Assembly: GCA_964489405.1 (NCBI GenBank)
Contig: CAZAYL010000016.1
Span: 1 to 24,440 of the forward strand
Length of the DNA: 24,440 nt
Direction: 5' to 3'
From: CAKVOD01 sp964489405
Lineage (GTDB): Bacteria > Bacillota > Clostridia > Christensenellales > UBA1242
In this document: positions 8,583-17,860 of the stretch, piece after piece
Layout of the letters: each line of letters begins with the position of its first letter
Position numbering within the stretch: position 1 is the stretch's first letter
Notes under the pieces: generated by a model
The model's database searches: none
What the model saw: only the letters and a program-made list of their open reading frames with translations
What the model was told of the DNA's origin: nothing
Translations under genes and position numbers: made by a program

Positions 8583-10826
8583 ATGGAAAACCAAGAAAAT
8601 AACAACCAGCAAAGACCGAACAACACAAAGAAGCCACAAACAAACAAGAGTGGCAACAGAGTGTGGCTCTATATCGTTTTGACGATTTTGCTAGTTTTTA
8701 TGATTGCGTACCTTGTTGGACTTGGCAACAAAATTGAAACAAAGTCATACACTGAGTTTCAAGCCGATGTTGTAGCGGGCAAAATCGTGAAAATCGACTC
8801 AACGGGCAACACGCTACGCATTTTGTTGAAAGACTCAAAGATTACAGACAAGCAATTCCCAAGCAAAGCCGATTATAAGGTTACATTTATCAATTCAGAA
8901 TTATTGATTACACTTATCAATGATTATAATGACGGTAAATTTACTAGCGGTGTTGCACCAGAGGTAAAGATTGACATAACATACAATCTTGCGAAAGAGT
9001 CGTGGATATCGTCCGCGCTCCCATATATGTCATTCTTACTCATTTTGATACTTGGCTTCATTCTTTGGAAGAGTATGATGGGCGCAAGTGGCAAAAACTT
9101 AGGGTTTGGCAAGACAAAGGCAGTTTTGGGCGAAAACGTCAAGGTTCGCTTCAGCGATGTTGCGGGCAGTGAAGAAGAAAAGGCGGAAATGCAGGAACTC
9201 GTCGAGTTCTTGAGAAATCCGCGCAAGTTCACGCGACTTGGCGCGCGCATTCCAAAGGGAGTGCTTTTGGTTGGCCCACCAGGCACAGGTAAAACAATGC
9301 TTGCAAAGGCAATCGCAGGCGAGAGCAATGTTCCATTCTATAGCATAAGCGGTTCCGACTTTGTCGAAATGTTTGTCGGCGTCGGCGCATCGCGTGTCCG
9401 CGATTTGTTCGAACAAGCGAAGCGCAATGCTCCTTGTCTTGTGTTCATCGACGAAATCGACGCCGTCGGGCGTCAGCGTGGCGCGGGACTTGGCGGGGGC
9501 AATGACGAGCGCGAGCAAACGCTTAACCAATTACTTGTACAAATGGACGGTTTTAGCGGAAGCGAGGGCGTCATCGTCATAGCGGCGACAAATAGGCCAG
9601 ATGTTCTTGACCCAGCACTTTTGCGTGCAGGGAGATTTGATAGACAAATTGTCGTCAACAAGCCAGATGTAGCGGGACGCGAAAAGATTATGAAAGTTCA
9701 TTCCAAAAATAAACCGCTTGCCGACGATGTTGATTTCAAAGCAATCGCTAAAGTTACAGTCGGATTCACAGGCGCAGATTTGGCGAATGTTATGAACGAA
9801 GCGGCAATTCTCACCGCGCGCGACGACCGCAGTTTGATTACTAATGCGGACATCAATGACGCGATTGCGAAAGTTCAACTTGGACCGCAAAAGCGTAGCA
9901 AAGTAGTCGACCCTGACGACAATAAACGCACAGCATACCACGAAGCGGGACACGCGATTGTGTCGTATGTTTTGCAGAAATACAAGAAAATTCACGAGAT
10001 TTCTATCATTCAACGCGGTATGGCACTAGGCTATACGCAATCACGCGACATCAAAGACAGCAATTCAATGTCATACGAGCAACTTTGCGATGAGATTTCG
10101 TACGCAGCAGGCGGACGTTGTGCCGAAGAATTGATTTTTGGCGAAAAGAGCGTCGGCGCAAGCAACGACATCAAGCAAATGACCAACATTGCGCGTGCAA
10201 TGGTTACGGAATATGGTATGAGTCCAAAATTCGGAATGATGTACCTTGGCAGTGACCAAGAATTATTCCTTGGGCGTGATTATCAGTCGCACGCGTCCTA
10301 CAGTGAGAAAATCGCGGGCGAAATCGACGACGAAGTCAGACGTTTTGTCAATGAAAATTATCAACGTGCGTTGAAAGTTTTGAAAGACAATATGGACAAA
10401 TTGCACATTATGGCGAAAGTTTTACTTGAGAAAGAAACAATTTACACTGCCGAGGTTGATATGATTATGGACGGCAAGTCGTTTGACGAAGTCGTCGCAT
10501 ACATCGACGAGAAAGCCGAAGCACAACGCAAGATTGAAGAAGAAGCGCGTAAGGAACGCGAAAGACAAGCCGAACTCGCTTTGCAGGAACTCAAAGAGAA
10601 AGCGCAACGCGCGTTGTTTGAAGCAGGTGTTGTCAACGAACCTATTTCGAGTAAAAATGTTGAAATCGTCGCGGGGGAGAAAGAACTTATACCGCAAGAT
10701 GGGCAGGTTGAGAATATTGAAAACAACTCACCCGTTGCAAAAGTCGAAGAAAATGGCGAGAGCGAAATTACTCAAATAGATACAAATGCGCCAAATAACA
10801 ACGAGAATAAGAAAGATGAGGAGTAA
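8583..10826 (+). CDS. ftsH: ATP-dependent zinc metalloprotease FtsH
   Basis: 747-residue AAA+ membrane protease that degrades misfolded and regulatory membrane or cytosolic proteins as a hexamer. A Gln/Asn-rich cytoplasmic start (1-25) is followed by helix 1 (about 28-48), a short extracytoplasmic domain and helix 2 (about 146-165). The AAA module has Walker A GPPGTGKT (231-238), Walker B LVFIDEIDAVGR and the second region of homology ATNRPDVLDPALLRAGRFDR. The peptidase has HEAGH (His453, Glu454, His457) and the third zinc ligand Asp529 in GASNDIKQ. All catalytic residues are intact. The C-terminal ~100 residues (from about 640) are a charged Lys/Glu coiled-coil then an Asn/Glu tail, making the protein longer than the ~640 residues of E. 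coli FtsH. GGAGG at 8574-8578 sets the start. A membrane-anchored protein follows 7 nt later. Confidence 0.97.
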   Translation: MENQENNNQQRPNNTKKPQTNKSGNRVWLYIVLTILLVFMIAYLVGLGNKIETKSYTEFQADVVAGKIVKIDSTGNTLRILLKDSKITDKQFPSKADYKVTFINSELLITLINDYNDGKFTSGVAPEVKIDITYNLAKESWISSALPYMSFLLILILGFILWKSMMGASGKNLGFGKTKAVLGENVKVRFSDVAGSEEEKAEMQELVEFLRNPRKFTRLGARIPKGVLLVGPPGTGKTMLAKAIAGESNVPFYSISGSDFVEMFVGVGASRVRDLFEQAKRNAPCLVFIDEIDAVGRQRGAGLGGGNDEREQTLNQLLVQMDGFSGSEGVIVIAATNRPDVLDPALLRAGRFDRQIVVNKPDVAGREKIMKVHSKNKPLADDVDFKAIAKVTVGFTGADLANVMNEAAILTARDDRSLITNADINDAIAKVQLGPQKRSKVVDPDDNKRTAYHEAGHAIVSYVLQKYKKIHEISIIQRGMALGYTQSRDIKDSNSMSYEQLCDEISYAAGGRCAEELIFGEKSVGASNDIKQMTNIARAMVTEYGMSPKFGMMYLGSDQELFLGRDYQSHASYSEKIAGEIDDEVRRFVNENYQRALKVLKDNMDKLHIMAKVLLEKETIYTAEVDMIMDGKSFDEVVAYIDEKAEAQRKIEEEARKERERQAELALQELKEKAQRALFEAGVVNEPISSKNVEIVAGEKELIPQDGQVENIENNSPVAKVEENGESEITQIDTNAPNNNENKKDEE

Positions 10827-10833
10827 TTGACCT

Positions 10834-11535
10834 ATGAATGAAGAAAAAATCAATGGCGGGGTTGTCGTGAAAACAAAAACACGTATGTCGCGCACACAAA
10901 TTGCTTCAATTATCACAATGTGCCTACTTGGCATAATCGCGATTTCCATAATTTTGACCGCCATTATTCCACAGTCTTATGCTATCACTTTGCCAAAGAC
11001 GGAACCAAGTTATGTCGAAATTTACAAAGGGTCGAAATCAATCGAAAAGTATATTTATAATGGCGCAAAGGTAGACAAAAATAGCGACCAAAAGAAAATG
11101 TATGACAAATTGATGAAAGCATTTGACGGGAGCTTCACTACAAGCACTTTGAATGCAATTTTCCAAAAAGAATTGTCAAACAATATTGAATATAATTATT
11201 TAGGCACAAATAACAAGACACTAAACAATATTGTATCAAGCAATGAATATGTTTTGGAGTTTGTGTGGGCTAGCGAACAAACGTTGCAAAAAGGGTCAAA
11301 AGATTACATTTGCGATGAGCTTGCGACGACTTCATCACTCTATGAAAATGGTGTTGTTAAATTCAAGAAAATATGGATAACAGTCAACAATATCGAGGGT
11401 GCAACTCAAGTAAAATTTTATATTCAAAAACGCGACAGCGAAACAGTCAAAGACTCAAATTGTGCCGTAATTGAGATTGTAACGAAGGGATATCAGTCCA
11501 ATCTCGTATCCATCATCGCGGAAATTTTGGCATAA
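10834..11535 (+). CDS. Single-pass membrane protein of unknown function
   Basis: 233 residues, not recognised. A basic cytoplasmic tail (1-22) precedes one hydrophobic helix (about 24-47, IASIITMCLLGIIAISIILT). The remaining ~185 residues are predicted outside the cell, mixed alpha/beta, with two Cys (in YICDEL and SNCAV) that could form a disulfide. It lies only 7 nt after ftsH and before the shared terminator at 11606, so it is probably co-transcribed. AGGAG at 10818-10822 lies inside the end of ftsH, about 11 nt from ATG 10834. An FtsH cofactor or substrate is possible from position alone; nothing in the sequence shows it. Confidence 0.7.
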   Translation: MNEEKINGGVVVKTKTRMSRTQIASIITMCLLGIIAISIILTAIIPQSYAITLPKTEPSYVEIYKGSKSIEKYIYNGAKVDKNSDQKKMYDKLMKAFDGSFTTSTLNAIFQKELSNNIEYNYLGTNNKTLNNIVSSNEYVLEFVWASEQTLQKGSKDYICDELATTSSLYENGVVKFKKIWITVNNIEGATQVKFYIQKRDSETVKDSNCAVIEIVTKGYQSNLVSIIAEILA

Positions 11536-11605
11536 ATTGAAAAATAGCAGTATTAGTCGGTTTATATATATAAATACTTTGTGGCAAAAGTCATAAAGTA
11601 CATTC

Positions 11606-11641
11606 AAAGAATTAGAATTGAGATGTTCTAATTCTTTTTTG
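11606..11641 (+). terminator. Terminator of the ftsH operon
   Basis: A perfect 12-bp stem (aaagaattagaa 11606-11617, ttctaattcttt 11626-11637) with an 8-nt loop and an uninterrupted T run. Confidence 0.9.
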
Positions 11642-11674
11642 TTATACAACTTAAATTTCTAGCGTTTTCCACTC

Positions 11675-11703
11675 TTGACAAGGAGTGAAAAATTTGCTAT
11701 AAT
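11675..11703 (+). promoter_or_regulatory. Consensus promoter of the PHP/gtrA pair
   Basis: A perfect TTGACA (11675-11680), a 17-bp spacer and a perfect TATAAT (11698-11703), plus extended TGC (11695-11697). It should be a strong constitutive promoter. AGAGG at 11726-11730 precedes ATG 11736. Confidence 0.9.
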
Positions 11704-11735
11704 AAAGACAACACGTGGGGTCAAAAGAGGAATAA

Positions 11736-13421
11736 ATGAAGAAAAGTTTAATCGATTTGCACATACACACACTTTATAGTCAAGAAGGAATAAAAACTTC
11801 GCCATCAGATATTATTGATTTAGCAATCATAAAGGGCGTGGAAACATTAGCGATAACCGACCACAATACTACAATGGGCTGTATTTCTGCTCTTAAATAT
11901 ATTGAGAAGAATCCAGAATTATTCAAAGATTTAAATTTTATTACAGGGATTGAAATTTCGTGCGATACAACAAGCGCTTTGTCATATCGCGACGAGCAAG
12001 GGCATTTGCGTTCATCGCTTTCGGGCGGAGTCCATTTGCTTGGGTATGGCATCAATCCTTATGACCAAGGATACCTTGACCTTACCTGCTATTATTCTAG
12101 TGATACAGGGAAAAGAACGCTTGCTGCCTATAAATTTATACGCAGATTTTACGGTATTTCTGTCGACAAGCACGTTCTTTATGACATAATATCAGATTTG
12201 GAAAAAAGAGTTGATGACGGCGAATATACGCAAGATGATATTTCATTAGAAATTTTGGAGCGCGCACTTACAACGGGGCGCAACGCACCACTTGGGCGTA
12301 GAAATCAATACATCAATTTCTATAAGAAAGTCATTACTAGAGATAAGCAAACTTTTGAAGATTATTTGTATAGAATGCGTAGATTGTTTTCCACAAAGGA
12401 AGACCAACTTGACCAAATGGCAAGGCAAGACATCTATGAAATGATAGAATTGATTGAAAAAACGGGGGGTGTGGCAGTCCTTGCGCACCCAACGCACTAT
12501 CGTCCAAAACGCGAATTGGCAATTGCCGACTTTGAACTTTTGGAGCAATTTATTGACAAAGTAACAAGCCATTACAATGAATACACAGGCGAGTTTATGC
12601 GCGGAATTGTGGGCATAGAACTTCTGCACGGCAGTAGTTTTGACGACCAATTTAGATTTAAATTCTATGACAATCTTATCAAAAATAAAGGTCTATACAT
12701 CACAGGTGGTAGCGATTCGCATATTGTCAATACAAAAATTAACAACATGGGATACAACAATTTAGGGTACATTAGACACAATTTTAGCATAAAGAAGCTT
12801 GATTTTGTCGACAACTTTGATGAAATAATTGAACTCAGCGAGCGCGCGACTAGTATTAAGAAGCAAAAAGCGCGCGAGTATGAGATTTTGAAAAGCACGC
12901 CGACAAGCAACAAGGGCGTCGACGAGCAAGTGGTTTTGTTCAATGACTTTAAGGCGGTCAAAGCACGCGAAATTATTGAAGGGCAGACAATCAGTAAGAA
13001 ACTTTTGTCCTTTGAAAATGAAATTTCAACCGTCATATTTGCTTTGAAAGAAAATTTAATTGATAATGAAGAAGTTGATGAGTCTGCTCGCAAGAATCCG
13101 CAATGTTTGCAAGAGTGGGCGTCCCTATACGCAATGTATATGAAGTCTATATTCAAGAACCAAGATATTTTCTTTGGCGACAAAAGCGTCTTTTACGAAT
13201 GGATGCAACATCGACTCGAATTTGTCAATCAAGCGTGCGACGAATTGTACAATTTGGCGGTTTTAGATGCAACTGTGCAAATGGAGAATTATTCGGCAGT
13301 AGACAAACAACACTTCAAGGAAGCAAAACGCATTATGAATACTCTATCTAAAGAGATTGAGAGTGAGAGCGCGTCGTATTGCGTCAGTAAGTTTATGCCC
13401 GAACTTGATAAAGGATTATAA
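11736..13421 (+). CDS. PHP-domain metal-dependent phosphoesterase with extra C-terminus
   Basis: 561 residues. The PHP motifs are visible: HIH (His9, His11), ITDHN (Asp42, His43), GIEIS (Glu73), LAHPTH (His251), GIELLHG and GGSDSH (Asp327, His329). These are the metal ligands of the superfamily that includes histidinol phosphatase, polymerase-linked PHP and RNase-AM-like phosphoesterases. The spacing between Glu73 and His251 is long, with a charged helical insert (about 130-235). After about residue 345 come ~215 residues of charged, helical sequence with no recognised domain. Substrate cannot be assigned; nucleotides, oligonucleotides or phosphosugars are possible. It is followed 3 nt later by a GtrA protein under the same strong promoter. 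Confidence 0.85.
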   Translation: MKKSLIDLHIHTLYSQEGIKTSPSDIIDLAIIKGVETLAITDHNTTMGCISALKYIEKNPELFKDLNFITGIEISCDTTSALSYRDEQGHLRSSLSGGVHLLGYGINPYDQGYLDLTCYYSSDTGKRTLAAYKFIRRFYGISVDKHVLYDIISDLEKRVDDGEYTQDDISLEILERALTTGRNAPLGRRNQYINFYKKVITRDKQTFEDYLYRMRRLFSTKEDQLDQMARQDIYEMIELIEKTGGVAVLAHPTHYRPKRELAIADFELLEQFIDKVTSHYNEYTGEFMRGIVGIELLHGSSFDDQFRFKFYDNLIKNKGLYITGGSDSHIVNTKINNMGYNNLGYIRHNFSIKKLDFVDNFDEIIELSERATSIKKQKAREYEILKSTPTSNKGVDEQVVLFNDFKAVKAREIIEGQTISKKLLSFENEISTVIFALKENLIDNEEVDESARKNPQCLQEWASLYAMYMKSIFKNQDIFFGDKSVFYEWMQHRLEFVNQACDELYNLAVLDATVQMENYSAVDKQHFKEAKRIMNTLSKEIESESASYCVSKFMPELDKGL

Positions 13422-13424
13422 AAT

Positions 13425-13865
13425 ATGAATAAGAAAGAAATGATGTGTCAAATTTTAAAATTTGTCGCATTTTCAATTTCCGCAGGCGTGATACAAATGG
13501 GTTTGTTCACACTGCTAAATGAATTAATCGGCTGGAAATATTGGCCAAGTTATTTGATTGCGTTGGTGGCTTCAGTCGTGTGGAATTTCACTTTTAATCG
13601 GAAATTTACATTTAAGTCGGCAAGCAATATACCGAAAGCGATGACGCTAGTACTTTTGTATTACGCCGTATTCACGCCACTTTCAACGCTATGGGGGCAG
13701 GCGATGAATGACGCGGGCGTCAATGAATACATCGTGCTTGCTTTCACTATGATTGTTAATTTTGTTACAGAATTTTTGTACCAACGCTTTTTTGTATTTC
13801 GCAAGTCAATCAATACTAATGTCAAGGTGGCAACTACTTGCGAAAAAGCGAATATTGAAAGTTAA
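13425..13865 (+). CDS. GtrA family membrane protein
   Basis: 146 residues with four hydrophobic helices and the GtrA pattern: KFVAFSISAGVIQMGLFTLL at the start, then ALVASVVWNFTFNRKFTFKS and a C-terminal helix ending YQRFFVFRK. GtrA proteins are thought to flip or handle undecaprenyl-phosphate-linked sugars for cell-surface glycosylation. Here no glycosyltransferase is next to it; the only operon partner is the PHP protein 3 nt upstream. Length is slightly above the usual ~130 residues because of a short soluble C-terminal tail. Confidence 0.88.
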   Translation: MNKKEMMCQILKFVAFSISAGVIQMGLFTLLNELIGWKYWPSYLIALVASVVWNFTFNRKFTFKSASNIPKAMTLVLLYYAVFTPLSTLWGQAMNDAGVNEYIVLAFTMIVNFVTEFLYQRFFVFRKSINTNVKVATTCEKANIES

Positions 13866-13869
13866 ATGA

Positions 13870-13911
13870 AAAACGACTTTTCATCTCTCAATCGATGACA
13901 AGTTGTTTTTT
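13870..13911. terminator. Bidirectional terminator between converging genes
   Basis: A 16-bp stem with one wobble and one mismatch (13870-13885 and 13894-13909), flanked by an A run on the left and a T run on the right. It can end the PHP/gtrA transcript on the plus strand and the Big_2 gene on the minus strand. Confidence 0.85.
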
Positions 13912-13955
13912 GTTTACTTAAATGTAAAAGTATGATAAATTGGCAAATATGATAT

Positions 13956-15968
13956 TTATTGAATAATTATTTTGAGCGTGGCGATGGTTTTGTCGTCTTT
14001 TTGTATACAAAGAGTGTACTCGCCCGCTGGAGTGGTTATAAAATAAAGTTCATTTTCATTTTTCGCCATATATTCATTTGAGAAAGTCGAAACCGTTGCT
14101 TGCGCTGAAAATAATTGCGTTCCGTTTAGATTTGTTAAAGTAATAACGACATCTCCCAAATTTGCGGAAAGGGTCTCATCATTTTGTTGACATTTTAAGA
14201 CTTGTAGCGCGCTAGAGTTACCTGCGGTCAAAGTGAGTTCATTTGACAAAACATTGTCATTATATTTAAAAATGTACTCTTGTGAAATTGTCAAATTGTA
14301 CGTATGTATAGATGTTGAATTATTCTCGCATATTTTTATTAGGCAAGTTCCGCACTTAATTGCTGTGAAATTAAAATTTGCGTGTGAAAAATATTGCGAT
14401 GATGAACTATCGTCTTCAAAAGTTACCGCAAAATCTACAAGTGCATACATCGGTTCAAAGGTCGGCTGTAGCGAAAAGGTATTGTCTAAATATATTTTTG
14501 TAGGGGAATTAGCAAAAGTAACTAAATTTGGAACGACTTTGGCGATGTTTATATTTTTTGTGCAGATTACACCCGAGCCGTCCGTCGCGGATATCGTAAG
14601 TTTGACAGTCCCTGCGGATAGAGCGGATACAACAAAAACATCATTAATTTTCTCAACTTTTATATTTGCCGAGTTTGAAATTTCAACATTTTTATTCGAC
14701 GGGGTGTCGTCAACGAATAAATTGATGTTCAAAGCATTATATTTACCATCATTGTTCGCTTCTTGAATAAAATTTGTATTAAATAAATATAAATCATTGA
14801 TTGTCGCATTATTGTCATTTACGAGTTCAAAGTCAAGCGTTTGAATATATTTTTGCAAAGCTATTTGCAAATCAAAAGACTTTGTGCTGTTTGTGTTAGG
14901 GTCAATCGCCAAAGCGGAAATATTTAAGCTATCTTTCTTTGTGAAAGTAATATCGAAAGTTTTGTTGTCAGTTGTTTCAATATTTGAGGGTGTAATTCCG
15001 ACAAAAGTTGGGCGATTGATGATAGACTTATTGAAGGTCAAATGTAGTTCGTATGTATCAAGCGTTCCGTCCGCCTTTGTCGAGTAGTGCAAAGTTTGCT
15101 TTTCCTGACCTGCCTTTGAATAGGAGTAAGACGCGACTGCAAGGAATGGACTAATTTCCACATTAATTGTCCTTGAAATAACTTCTCCCGCGCGTGTCAA
15201 TGCTGAGATTGATATTTGTGTTGTGCCAATTTTGAGCGCAGTCAAAACACCATCCGTGTATGACAAATAATTTTCGTCAAAATCAATTTGCGCATTTATC
15301 TTGTCGCCAACAATGTCTTCATATTCAACAAAATTTCTTGCGACTGAATCGCCAATATTTAGATTAATTTCATCGTCAATAATATTTTTTGCGTAAACAT
15401 AATTTTTGACGGTAACGTCCATTTTTGCAGTTAAAGTGCTAAAATAACCTTGCAAAGTTGCTGAAATTTGCGTTATACCAGCAGTTTTTGCGGTAATGCA
15501 ATTGTTAGTGATTGAAATTATATTATTGTCATAGGTTAAATCACTTATATTGTATTGTATATTATTCACAAGCAAAGAAAAATTTTCAGTTGTGTCATTT
15601 CCGCTTGTGTGTAGAATAATTGTAGATTTGCTAAATGCTACTGTATTTGCAAAAATTTTCAAATCGAGAGTATAGTGTGTCGATTTTTGATGAGCGAGCA
15701 ATTTTGTATTGCCACAAGCGACGGCTTTGATTTTGCCATTTTCGATTTTTGCAATGTTGGGGTCTTTAATTTCAAAACTAAATTTATCTATATTTTTTGT
15801 TATATCAGACAAGTCAAAAGTATCGCCATAGGCAAAAGCGATTGGACTTTGATTAATTTGCAATGGTGTGTCATTCTTGTTTTGCATAAGTATGAGTAGT
15901 ACACTAACTGCAATTATAACCGACACAACAACACTCAAAAGGCTGATTATAATTTTTTTACTTAACAT
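13956..15968 (-). CDS. Large membrane-anchored Big_2 surface protein
   Basis: 670 residues. An N-terminal hydrophobic segment (about 5-29) has no lipobox Cys, so it is a signal anchor or signal peptide. The rest is a chain of about six beta-sandwich modules. Typical Big_2 phrases recur: PNIAKIENGKIKAVACGNTK, ITAKTAGITQISA, YLSYTDGVLTALKIGTTQIS, VEKINDVFVVSALSAGTVKL. No enzymatic motif, LPxTG sorting signal or choline-binding repeat is seen. ATG 15968 has an AGGGA ribosome site just upstream. It has its own promoter downstream of the histidine kinase gene and converges on gtrA. Confidence 0.8.
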   Translation of the reverse strand: MLSKKIIISLLSVVVSVIIAVSVLLILMQNKNDTPLQINQSPIAFAYGDTFDLSDITKNIDKFSFEIKDPNIAKIENGKIKAVACGNTKLLAHQKSTHYTLDLKIFANTVAFSKSTIILHTSGNDTTENFSLLVNNIQYNISDLTYDNNIISITNNCITAKTAGITQISATLQGYFSTLTAKMDVTVKNYVYAKNIIDDEINLNIGDSVARNFVEYEDIVGDKINAQIDFDENYLSYTDGVLTALKIGTTQISISALTRAGEVISRTINVEISPFLAVASYSYSKAGQEKQTLHYSTKADGTLDTYELHLTFNKSIINRPTFVGITPSNIETTDNKTFDITFTKKDSLNISALAIDPNTNSTKSFDLQIALQKYIQTLDFELVNDNNATINDLYLFNTNFIQEANNDGKYNALNINLFVDDTPSNKNVEISNSANIKVEKINDVFVVSALSAGTVKLTISATDGSGVICTKNINIAKVVPNLVTFANSPTKIYLDNTFSLQPTFEPMYALVDFAVTFEDDSSSSQYFSHANFNFTAIKCGTCLIKICENNSTSIHTYNLTISQEYIFKYNDNVLSNELTLTAGNSSALQVLKCQQNDETLSANLGDVVITLTNLNGTQLFSAQATVSTFSNEYMAKNENELYFITTPAGEYTLCIQKDDKTIATLKIIIQ

Positions 15969-16011
15969 AAATTCCCTAAGACTTTTTCATTTGTTTTATT
16001 TTCTTTAAATT

Positions 16012-16040
16012 ATATTACCAAATTTTGGCAAAAAAATCAA
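16012..16040 (-). promoter_or_regulatory. Promoter of the 670-residue Big_2 gene
   Basis: On the minus strand, -35 TTGATT (16040-16035), a 17-bp spacer and -10 TAATAT (16017-16012) with extended TGG. Confidence 0.55.
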
Positions 16041-16123
16041 CCCTTTGAGTAACATACGCTTATTGCAAGTACTTTGTGGGTTGATAAATCTTGAGAATAA
16101 TTAATATTAATCATATTTTATTG

Positions 16124-17173
16124 TTATTTCATAGCAATCGGCAAATAAATTATAAAGGTTGTGCCACAATTTAAACTAGACGAAACATTGATTTTCGCAT
16201 TACAGATGTGTAAAATGCGTTTGACAAGCGCAAGCCCTAGCCCGTTGCCGTCTTTTGAATGTGAAACGTCGCCTTGATAAAATTTGTCAAATATTCTACT
16301 TTGCGTTTCTTCAGTCATACCAATGCCGTCATCTTTGATTTTGACGCAAATATAATTGTTTTCTTCGTATAGCTCAATTTTGATATTTCCGTTTTGTTCA
16401 CTGAACTTAATTGCATTGCCGATTATATTTTGCCAAACTTGCGCCAGCAATTCTTCGCAAAAGACGTATTTTGTGCTTGGCAAATTGAGTTCGAAATTAA
16501 TGTTCTTTTTGCTCCACTCAGGTTCAAGCGACAAAATACATTGTCGCAATTGCTCGTCAAGGAAGAATTCAGTCTTGTTGAGAGTAATTTCTTGATTTTC
16601 AAGTCGCGAAAGGTTGAGTATATTTGTTGTCAAATTTGTCAATTTTTTGATATTGTCATCAAGCACTTTGCCATATTGAGCGCGCGTGGCGTCATCAAGA
16701 GAACCCTTTTGCAGTGTTTTTGAATATAATTGAATAACCGAAAGGGGAGTTTTGAACTCGTGCGACACATTTGAAATAAAATCTTCCTTTAGTGTTTCAA
16801 TGCCCTTGAGTTCGCGCACCATTTTGTTAAAATTGACGATATACGAATCAATATCTTCATTGCCCGTTAGCGCAACTTCGACGTCAAAATCTCCACGCGC
16901 GACGCGCTCTGTCGCGGTTTCTAGGTCTTTTATCGCGCGGTTAATCTTTAGATTGCCGACGTAAACGACAAAAAGCACAAGACAAAATAGCGAGAACATC
17001 GCAAGCAAGTACCCCCCAAATGGGTTTGGGCGTCCCTTGAACCACGCTCCGTGCGCAAAGCCCGAAATTGAAATTGTCGCAATGATTGCAAAGGTAATGA
17101 CCAAGAACCAAAGCATTATAATTGTTTGTTTGATGAAAATGCGACTAATTTTGTTGACTTTTGCTTTCTTCAT
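16124..17173 (-). CDS. Membrane sensor histidine kinase (HisKA/HATPase)
   Basis: 349 residues. Helix 1 (about 17-39) and helix 2 (about 54-75) are joined by an outside loop of only ~15 residues, so there is no extracellular sensor domain. A HAMP linker (about 76-125) leads to HisKA with the phosphoacceptor His138 in SNVSHEFKTPLSV. The ATPase has the N box QNIIGNAIKFSE, G1 KDDGIGM, the F box FDKFYQGD and G2 GNGLGLALV; all motifs are intact. The start ATG overlaps the response regulator stop as ATGA, so the pair is translationally coupled. The short loop is typical of kinases that sense within the membrane or through a partner protein, as in several Bacillota envelope-stress systems. Confidence 0.95.
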   Translation of the reverse strand: MKKAKVNKISRIFIKQTIIMLWFLVITFAIIATISISGFAHGAWFKGRPNPFGGYLLAMFSLFCLVLFVVYVGNLKINRAIKDLETATERVARGDFDVEVALTGNEDIDSYIVNFNKMVRELKGIETLKEDFISNVSHEFKTPLSVIQLYSKTLQKGSLDDATRAQYGKVLDDNIKKLTNLTTNILNLSRLENQEITLNKTEFFLDEQLRQCILSLEPEWSKKNINFELNLPSTKYVFCEELLAQVWQNIIGNAIKFSEQNGNIKIELYEENNYICVKIKDDGIGMTEETQSRIFDKFYQGDVSHSKDGNGLGLALVKRILHICNAKINVSSSLNCGTTFIIYLPIAMK

Positions 17174-17841
17174 TTGATAACCGCCTTATAGCCAAGATTT
17201 CGCAAAGTAACAATCTCGAAATAAGGGCAATTGCTAAATTTTTCGCGCAAGCGATGCACGTGAGTGTACACAGTCATTTCGTCCGAATCTGAGTAAATGC
17301 CCCAAATTTCGTCCATAAGTTGCGTGCGCGTGAAAATTTTGTCTGGGTACGAAAGCAGTTTGAATAAAATTTGGAATTCCTTTTGTGGGAGCGTAATTGC
17401 CTTGCCGTCTAGCGTTACAGTATATGTTTCGTAATTCAAAACAGCGTTGCCAATTGTGATTTTTTGTTCTGTGCTAATTTTGGCTCTACGCAAAAGCGCA
17501 TTTATGCGCAAAATGAGCTCATCAATGTCAATTGGTTTTGTCATATAGTCATCCGTCCCAAGTTTGAACCCTTTGTACTTATCTGCTTGCGTGGACTTGG
17601 CGGACATAATCAAAATGGGCATAGCGTTATTTGTCTTGCGGATATATTCAATGAGTGAAAAGCCGTCAATATTAGGCATCATTATATCCGTGACTAAAAG
17701 GTCAATGTGATTTTTTTCATAAATAGTCAGAGCTTCATCTCCGTCGCGTGCTGAAAACACATTGAAATTTTGGCGTTTCAGTTCGTTTGAAATCAAATTA
17801 TTTAGGTCTTCATTGTCTTCCGCTATCAAAATATTTAACAT
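17170..17841 (-). CDS. OmpR/PhoB-family response regulator
   Basis: 223 residues. The receiver domain (1-115) has the acidic pocket Glu8/Asp9, the phosphoacceptor Asp52 in LLVTDIMMPNIDG, Ser80 and Lys102 in TKPID. The C-terminal winged helix (about 128-223) has LPQKEFQILFKLLSYPDKIF and the recognition region VYTHVHRLREKF ... IVTLRNLGYKAV. The frame is open further upstream, but AAGGAGGGA (17853-17845) sits directly before ATG 17841, which decides the start. It is paired with the kinase downstream. Members of this family bind direct repeats of about 11 bp, and such a repeat lies in the divergent intergenic region at 18011-18027. Confidence 0.96.
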   Translation of the reverse strand: MLNILIAEDNEDLNNLISNELKRQNFNVFSARDGDEALTIYEKNHIDLLVTDIMMPNIDGFSLIEYIRKTNNAMPILIMSAKSTQADKYKGFKLGTDDYMTKPIDIDELILRINALLRRAKISTEQKITIGNAVLNYETYTVTLDGKAITLPQKEFQILFKLLSYPDKIFTRTQLMDEIWGIYSDSDEMTVYTHVHRLREKFSNCPYFEIVTLRNLGYKAVIK

Positions 17842-17860
17842 TTCTCCCTCCTTTGTATTT

